Positions 60,578 through 64,000 of a stretch of DNA of 64,000 nt are shown piece after piece. The position numbers were made by a program, and so were the translations under genes. Below the pieces are notes generated by a model. That model was not told the DNA's origin, searched no databases, and saw only the letters and a list, made by a program, of their open reading frames with translations. The DNA lies in the NCBI RefSeq assembly GCF_021010575.1, contig NZ_JAJNAG010000010.1, positions 1-64,000 of the forward strand, read 5' to 3'. This stretch comes from Limnobaculum eriocheiris. GTDB taxonomy: Bacteria; Pseudomonadota; Gammaproteobacteria; Enterobacterales; Enterobacteriaceae. How positions within the stretch are numbered: the first letter of the stretch is position 1; each line of letters begins with the position of its first letter.

Positions 60578-62098
60578 TTATAGATATTTAGAAGCCAGTT
60601 GCAGAATTTCACTCTGAGATGTCTCTTTAGTATTAACAATACCCGCCAGACGGCCATTGCTCATAACCAAAATACGGTCGGTAATACCTAATAATTCAGG
60701 CATCTCAGAAGAAATGATAATGATTCCCTTCTCTTTTTTTGCCAGCTCAATAATTAATTGATAAATTTCAAATTTGGCACCTACGTCAATTCCACGGGTA
60801 GGCTCATCCAATAATAAAATTTCAGGTCGGGTCAGTAGCCAGCGGCCAATAATGACCTTCTGCTGATTACCGCCAGAGAGAGAACCAATCGCTGTTTTAT
60901 GGCCCGGGGTTTTTACCCGCATTGAGTCGATAACCCACTGAGTATCACTTTTCATTCGGTTATTATTTAATAACCCAACTGAGTTTTTGTAGGTTTTCAT
61001 ATTGGATATTAAAGAGTTAAATCCAATATCTAAATGGGCATAAATTCCCGTCGATCGGCGTTCTTCGGTGACTAAAGCAAAACCATGGCTAATAGCTTCA
61101 TTAGCGTTGTTATTCTTTATCTCTTTTCCATTTAGAACAATTTTTCCGGCGCTTCTTTCGCGGATACCAAACAATATTTCCACAATATCTGTACGTTTAG
61201 CACCAACTAAACCGGCAATGCCTAATATCTCTCCTTTACGCAGAGAAAAAGAGACATCCTGAACTGAAGGCTGTTTTTTTGATGTCAGATTGCTAACTTC
61301 AAGAATGACATCACCAATACTGTTGGTCTTTTCAGGAAAGCGTTGAGTTAGTGAACGGCCCACCATCATAGAGATAATGTCATTCATGGCTAACCCTTCA
61401 AGAGGGCGGGTAGCAACCCATTGTCCATCGCGCAGTACGGTTATTTCATCGCACAGCTGAAATATCTCTTCCATTTTATGGGAGATATAAACAATACCGC
61501 AGCCGCGATCTTTTAATTTATGAATAATACTAAACAGATGACTGACCTCTTTTTCGGTTAAAGAAGAAGTAGGTTCATCCATAATGACAATTTTAGCGTT
61601 ATAGGAAAAAGCCCGGGCAATTTCTATCATCTGCATTTGGGAAACAGATAAGGTGGCAACTTTTACCAGTGGGTCAATATTAATATCCAGCTCATCGAAA
61701 ATAGCCTTAGTGTCTTGATACATTTTTTTATGATCGACAAACAGGCCTTTTACCGGATATCGACCAAGCCACATGTTGTCCATAACGGTACGCTGAAGCA
61801 CTAAGTTGAGTTCCTGATGTACCATTGAAACGCCTTGTTCCAGTGCTTCTTTAGAATTACTGAAATTAACTTCTTTTCCCTGAAATATAATTTTTCCGCT
61901 GTCTTTTTTATAAATACCAAACAGACATTTTAATAACGTTGATTTTCCGGCCCCGTTTTCGCCCACTAATGCATGAACGGAATGAGAGCGAACTTTAAGA
62001 TTAACGTTATCTAACGCTTTTACACCGGGAAATGACTTACTGATATTGATCATTTCCAGCAATAAATCATCGGTTGGCGGGATTAGTTCTTCGCTCAT
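60578..62098 (-). CDS. mglA: Galactose/methyl galactoside ABC transporter ATPase MglA
   Basis: This duplicated ATPase of 506 residues equals the E. coli length when started at ATG 62,098 ([16 protein letters not shown]). The first half has Walker [10 protein letters not shown] and signature LSVSQMQ with DEPTSSL. The second has a degenerate P-loop [10 protein letters not shown] with LSGGNQQK and DEPTRGID, as normal for this family. The start at 62,155 would overlap the terminator-like hairpin and is rejected. Confidence 0.95.
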   Translation of the reverse strand: MSEELIPPTDDLLLEMINISKSFPGVKALDNVNLKVRSHSVHALVGENGAGKSTLLKCLFGIYKKDSGKIIFQGKEVNFSNSKEALEQGVSMVHQELNLVLQRTVMDNMWLGRYPVKGLFVDHKKMYQDTKAIFDELDINIDPLVKVATLSVSQMQMIEIARAFSYNAKIVIMDEPTSSLTEKEVSHLFSIIHKLKDRGCGIVYISHKMEEIFQLCDEITVLRDGQWVATRPLEGLAMNDIISMMVGRSLTQRFPEKTNSIGDVILEVSNLTSKKQPSVQDVSFSLRKGEILGIAGLVGAKRTDIVEILFGIRERSAGKIVLNGKEIKNNNANEAISHGFALVTEERRSTGIYAHLDIGFNSLISNMKTYKNSVGLLNNNRMKSDTQWVIDSMRVKTPGHKTAIGSLSGGNQQKVIIGRWLLTRPEILLLDEPTRGIDVGAKFEIYQLIIELAKKEKGIIIISSEMPELLGITDRILVMSNGRLAGIVNTKETSQSEILQLASKYL

Positions 62099-62114
62099 AC
62101 AACAGGTCCTGATT

Positions 62115-62140
62115 AAAAAAGGGCGGCAGCAAGCCGCCCC
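62115..62140 (-). terminator. Intercistronic hairpin between mglB and mglA
   Basis: On the minus strand, GGGCGGC-TTGCT-GCCGCCC is followed by six T. It lies after mglB and before mglA. Partial termination or 3' protection here would give more binding protein than transporter, as is common in such operons. Confidence 0.75.
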
Positions 62141-62164
62141 TTCTATTGCTATCAATAAAAAGGA

Positions 62165-63157
62165 TTATTTGAATTTATCCAGATTGTCTTTATCTACTGC
62201 TACGTAAGGAACGCGGACAACTTTGTCTTTAATTTCCCACTTGGTGCCTTGTGCAGCAGGTTTACCTTCAGCCAGGTTTTTAGATAACTCAAATGTGGCT
62301 TTTGCCTGGTTGCTGGCATCGTTCAGTACGGTACCAGCCATCGTACCCTGACGTACCAGAGCCAGCGCTTCCGGCAGCGCATCTACACCAAATACTGAAA
62401 TTTTGCTTTTATTGTGCGCTTTCAATGCTTCGATTGCGCCCATAGCCATTGCATCGTTATTAGCGATAACCACTTCAATCTTGTCGGCATTAGGACCAGA
62501 TAACCAGGCATCCATTTTATCTTTAGCCTGTGCGGTGTCCCACATTGCGGTATCCAGCTGTAGCTGCTGAGTTTTTATCTTGTCATCGTCATTCAATGTT
62601 TTAACCACGTAAGTAGTACGTGCTTCGGCATCCGGATGTCCCGGCTCACCTTTAAGCAGTACAAATTGAATGACGCCATCTTTATTCAGATCCCATTCCG
62701 GATGTGCTTTCCAGTGTTTGGCAATCAGTTGGCCCTGAATAACACCAGACTCTTTAGAATCGGTACCAACAAAGTAGGCTTTGTCATAGCTGTCCAGTGC
62801 GGCTTTGGAAGGCTCTTTATTAAAGAACACCACAGGAATGGAGTCGCCACGTGCTTTATCAATAACGACCTGAGCCGCTGCCGGGTCAACCAGGTTAATC
62901 GCCAGCGCTTTAACACCCTTGGCTATCAAAACATCAATTTGATCATTTTGTTTAGACTGGTCATTTTGTGAGTCATTCATCAGCAAAGTAACATCTTTAT
63001 TGCCAGCAGACTCTTTCTCAATAGCTTTACGAACAACTGACATAAAGTTGTCATCGTATTTATAAATAGTAACCCCAATCTTGGTGGCGGCCAGAGTAGC
63101 TGCTGATACAGCCATACAGGTACCAAACACAATCGTGGCTAATAGTGTTTTTTTCAT
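62165..63157 (-). CDS. mglB: D-galactose/D-glucose-binding periplasmic protein MglB
   Basis: MglB captures galactose and glucose and, in E. coli, also signals to the Trg chemoreceptor. It has 330 residues with a signal peptide ([23 protein letters not shown]), then the ligand residues and calcium loop [11 protein letters not shown] start at ATG 63,157 because GGAGAT sits just upstream. The ATG at 63,169 is too close to that site and non-conserved. It is the first gene of mglBAC. Confidence 0.95.
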   Translation of the reverse strand: MKKTLLATIVFGTCMAVSAATLAATKIGVTIYKYDDNFMSVVRKAIEKESAGNKDVTLLMNDSQNDQSKQNDQIDVLIAKGVKALAINLVDPAAAQVVIDKARGDSIPVVFFNKEPSKAALDSYDKAYFVGTDSKESGVIQGQLIAKHWKAHPEWDLNKDGVIQFVLLKGEPGHPDAEARTTYVVKTLNDDDKIKTQQLQLDTAMWDTAQAKDKMDAWLSGPNADKIEVVIANNDAMAMGAIEALKAHNKSKISVFGVDALPEALALVRQGTMAGTVLNDASNQAKATFELSKNLAEGKPAAQGTKWEIKDKVVRVPYVAVDKDNLDKFK

Positions 63158-63347
63158 GAATATCTCCATGTATAACTATTTTAGGATTGAATTGTTAATA
63201 CGCGACAGTCGGGCAGTAAAAATGTTACTAATAAGACTGACGTATTAATATTTTTTACAAAACAACACGATAACTACCGATAAGGGTTATGGATGTTAGA
63301 TTAATCGTAGTAGAGTCTTAAAGGAATGCCATGAAATGTTATTAAAT

Positions 63348-63363
63348 TGTGATTAATTTCATA
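63348..63363 (-). promoter_or_regulatory. Candidate CRP site upstream of mglB
   Basis: TGTGATTAATTTCATA fits TGTGA-N6-TCACA with one mismatch. It is about 190 bases before the mglB start, and mgl is CRP-dependent in E. coli. I found no clear GalR/GalS operator. Confidence 0.5.
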
Positions 63364-63364
63364 T

Positions 63365-63396
63365 AAAAAAATAACGTCAATTTATGACGTTATTTG
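63365..63396 (-). terminator. Terminator after the LysR gene
   Basis: On the minus strand, AAATAACGTCA-TAAAT-TGACGTTATTT has an 11-bp stem followed by a T run, 43 bases after the LysR stop. Confidence 0.75.
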
Positions 63397-63438
63397 GGGT
63401 TTAATTATTAAGGCAGGAATTTATATTAAAATTTCTTT

Positions 63439-64000
63439 TTAAAGCATTATTTTTATTCGATTACTTAAGAAATCTAAAAAACAGGTAATTCTGGCAGATA
63501 GCTGAGTATTGCGATAATAGACTGCGTTAATTGGCTGCATTACTTTAACCGTTTGCTGCGGTAGCACCTCAATTAACTCACCCTGTAACCTATTTTTATG
63601 AGTCATAAAATCAGACAGACAAACAATACCTTCCCCGGCTAAAGCCAGTTGTCTTAAGGTTTCACCGCTGGAAGCGGTCAGGTTTGGTACTATCTGCAAC
63701 AAATGACCATTATCATCACTAAACGGCCATTCATTTAACTTATCAATTTGGGTAAAACCCAGCAGTTGGTGGGATGTTAAATCTTCAGTACTGGCGATCG
63801 GCGGATAGCGTTTTAAATACTCAGGACTTGCTAACGCTCGCCTTTGGCTGGAACCTAAATGGCGGGCATGTAAAGTTGAATCACGTAGTTCGCCAATGCG
63901 AATAGCAATATCGGTTTTTTGTTCCAATAAATCGATAAAGTGATCGTTGGTATTTAATTCCAGCTCAATTTGCGGATAAAGACGGCGAAACTCACCAATA
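63439..64000 (-). CDS. LysR-type transcriptional regulator, C-terminal part (runs off the window)
   Basis: The frame is open to the window end and lacks its DNA-binding N-terminus. It shows the LysR effector domain: YPQIELELNTNDHFIDLLEQKTDIAIRIGEL, then LGSSQRRALASPEYLKR, and GEGIVCLSDFM. The PQIELEL, DIAIRIGEL and GEGIVCLSDFM motifs place it in the DmlR/CrgA-like subgroup. The window contains no divergent target gene. It is followed by a terminator and then mglBAC, which it does not obviously control. Confidence 0.85.
   Translation of the reverse strand, partial: IGEFRRLYPQIELELNTNDHFIDLLEQKTDIAIRIGELRDSTLHARHLGSSQRRALASPEYLKRYPPIASTEDLTSHQLLGFTQIDKLNEWPFSDDNGHLLQIVPNLTASSGETLRQLALAGEGIVCLSDFMTHKNRLQGELIEVLPQQTVKVMQPINAVYYRNTQLSARITCFLDFLSNRIKIML

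Overview
The window is chromosomal DNA from a member of the order Enterobacterales. It carries the chromosome origin and its classic neighbours (kup, ravA-viaA, asnA, asnC, mioC, oriC, mnmG, rsmG, atpIBEFHAGDC) in the usual local order, and their proteins read like close homologues of the E. coli ones. The modest GC content, the absence of rbs genes beside kup and the absence of glmUS after atpC point away from Escherichia itself. A Budviciaceae-like genus is a guess from overall flavour, not a result.

Positions 1-14,400 are accessory and show decay. The window opens in the last bases of an IS1-family element, which supplies the apparent start of a GIDE-like membrane protein gene that precedes a lemA gene. 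Next come an EamA transporter remnant, rlmF with an in-frame amber codon, a GFA-family protein and ggt. An 800-bp non-coding stretch then holds a dispersed palindromic repeat, a 13-copy heptamer array and a run of short hairpins. A second lemA locus, a serine hydrolase, a Gfo/Idh/MocA oxidoreductase, a Sel1-like protein, an isolated adhesin head domain, a decayed membrane protein gene and an AcpT-type phosphopantetheinyl transferase follow.

Positions 15,072-25,881 hold the most unusual unit, a tight five-gene operon. It encodes a ClpB-like AAA+ protein, an NrdG-like radical SAM protein, a 2,107-residue protein (zinc ribbons, degenerate protein kinase, UPF1-type SF1 helicase, putative nuclease tail), a coiled-coil protein and a third LemA. 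The kinase-helicase fusion recalls the Mokosh type I anti-phage protein MkoA, but the partners differ, so this is a candidate undescribed system. Right behind it lies a giant Bap-type adhesin frame (about 25,902-32,600) that has lost its start, followed by an OmpA-domain protein. The adhesin's missing head domain type sits alone on the opposite strand at 11,301-11,612, which suggests an inversion of the roughly 14.6 kb between them.

Positions 33,755-39,774 hold adeP with a perfect PurR consensus site, yieH, mdtG, yieP and hsrA. Positions 40,037-57,637 are the conserved origin region with a clearly readable oriC at about 47,250-47,600 (DnaA boxes, three 13-mers, dense GATC sites) and the complete F1Fo ATP synthase operon. 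After the atp terminator, synteny breaks: an L,D-transpeptidase-fold protein of the YafK/DpaA type, an unknown protein, a third copy of the dispersed repeat, the mglBAC galactose transport operon (minus strand) and the 3' part of a LysR-type regulator that runs off the window end.
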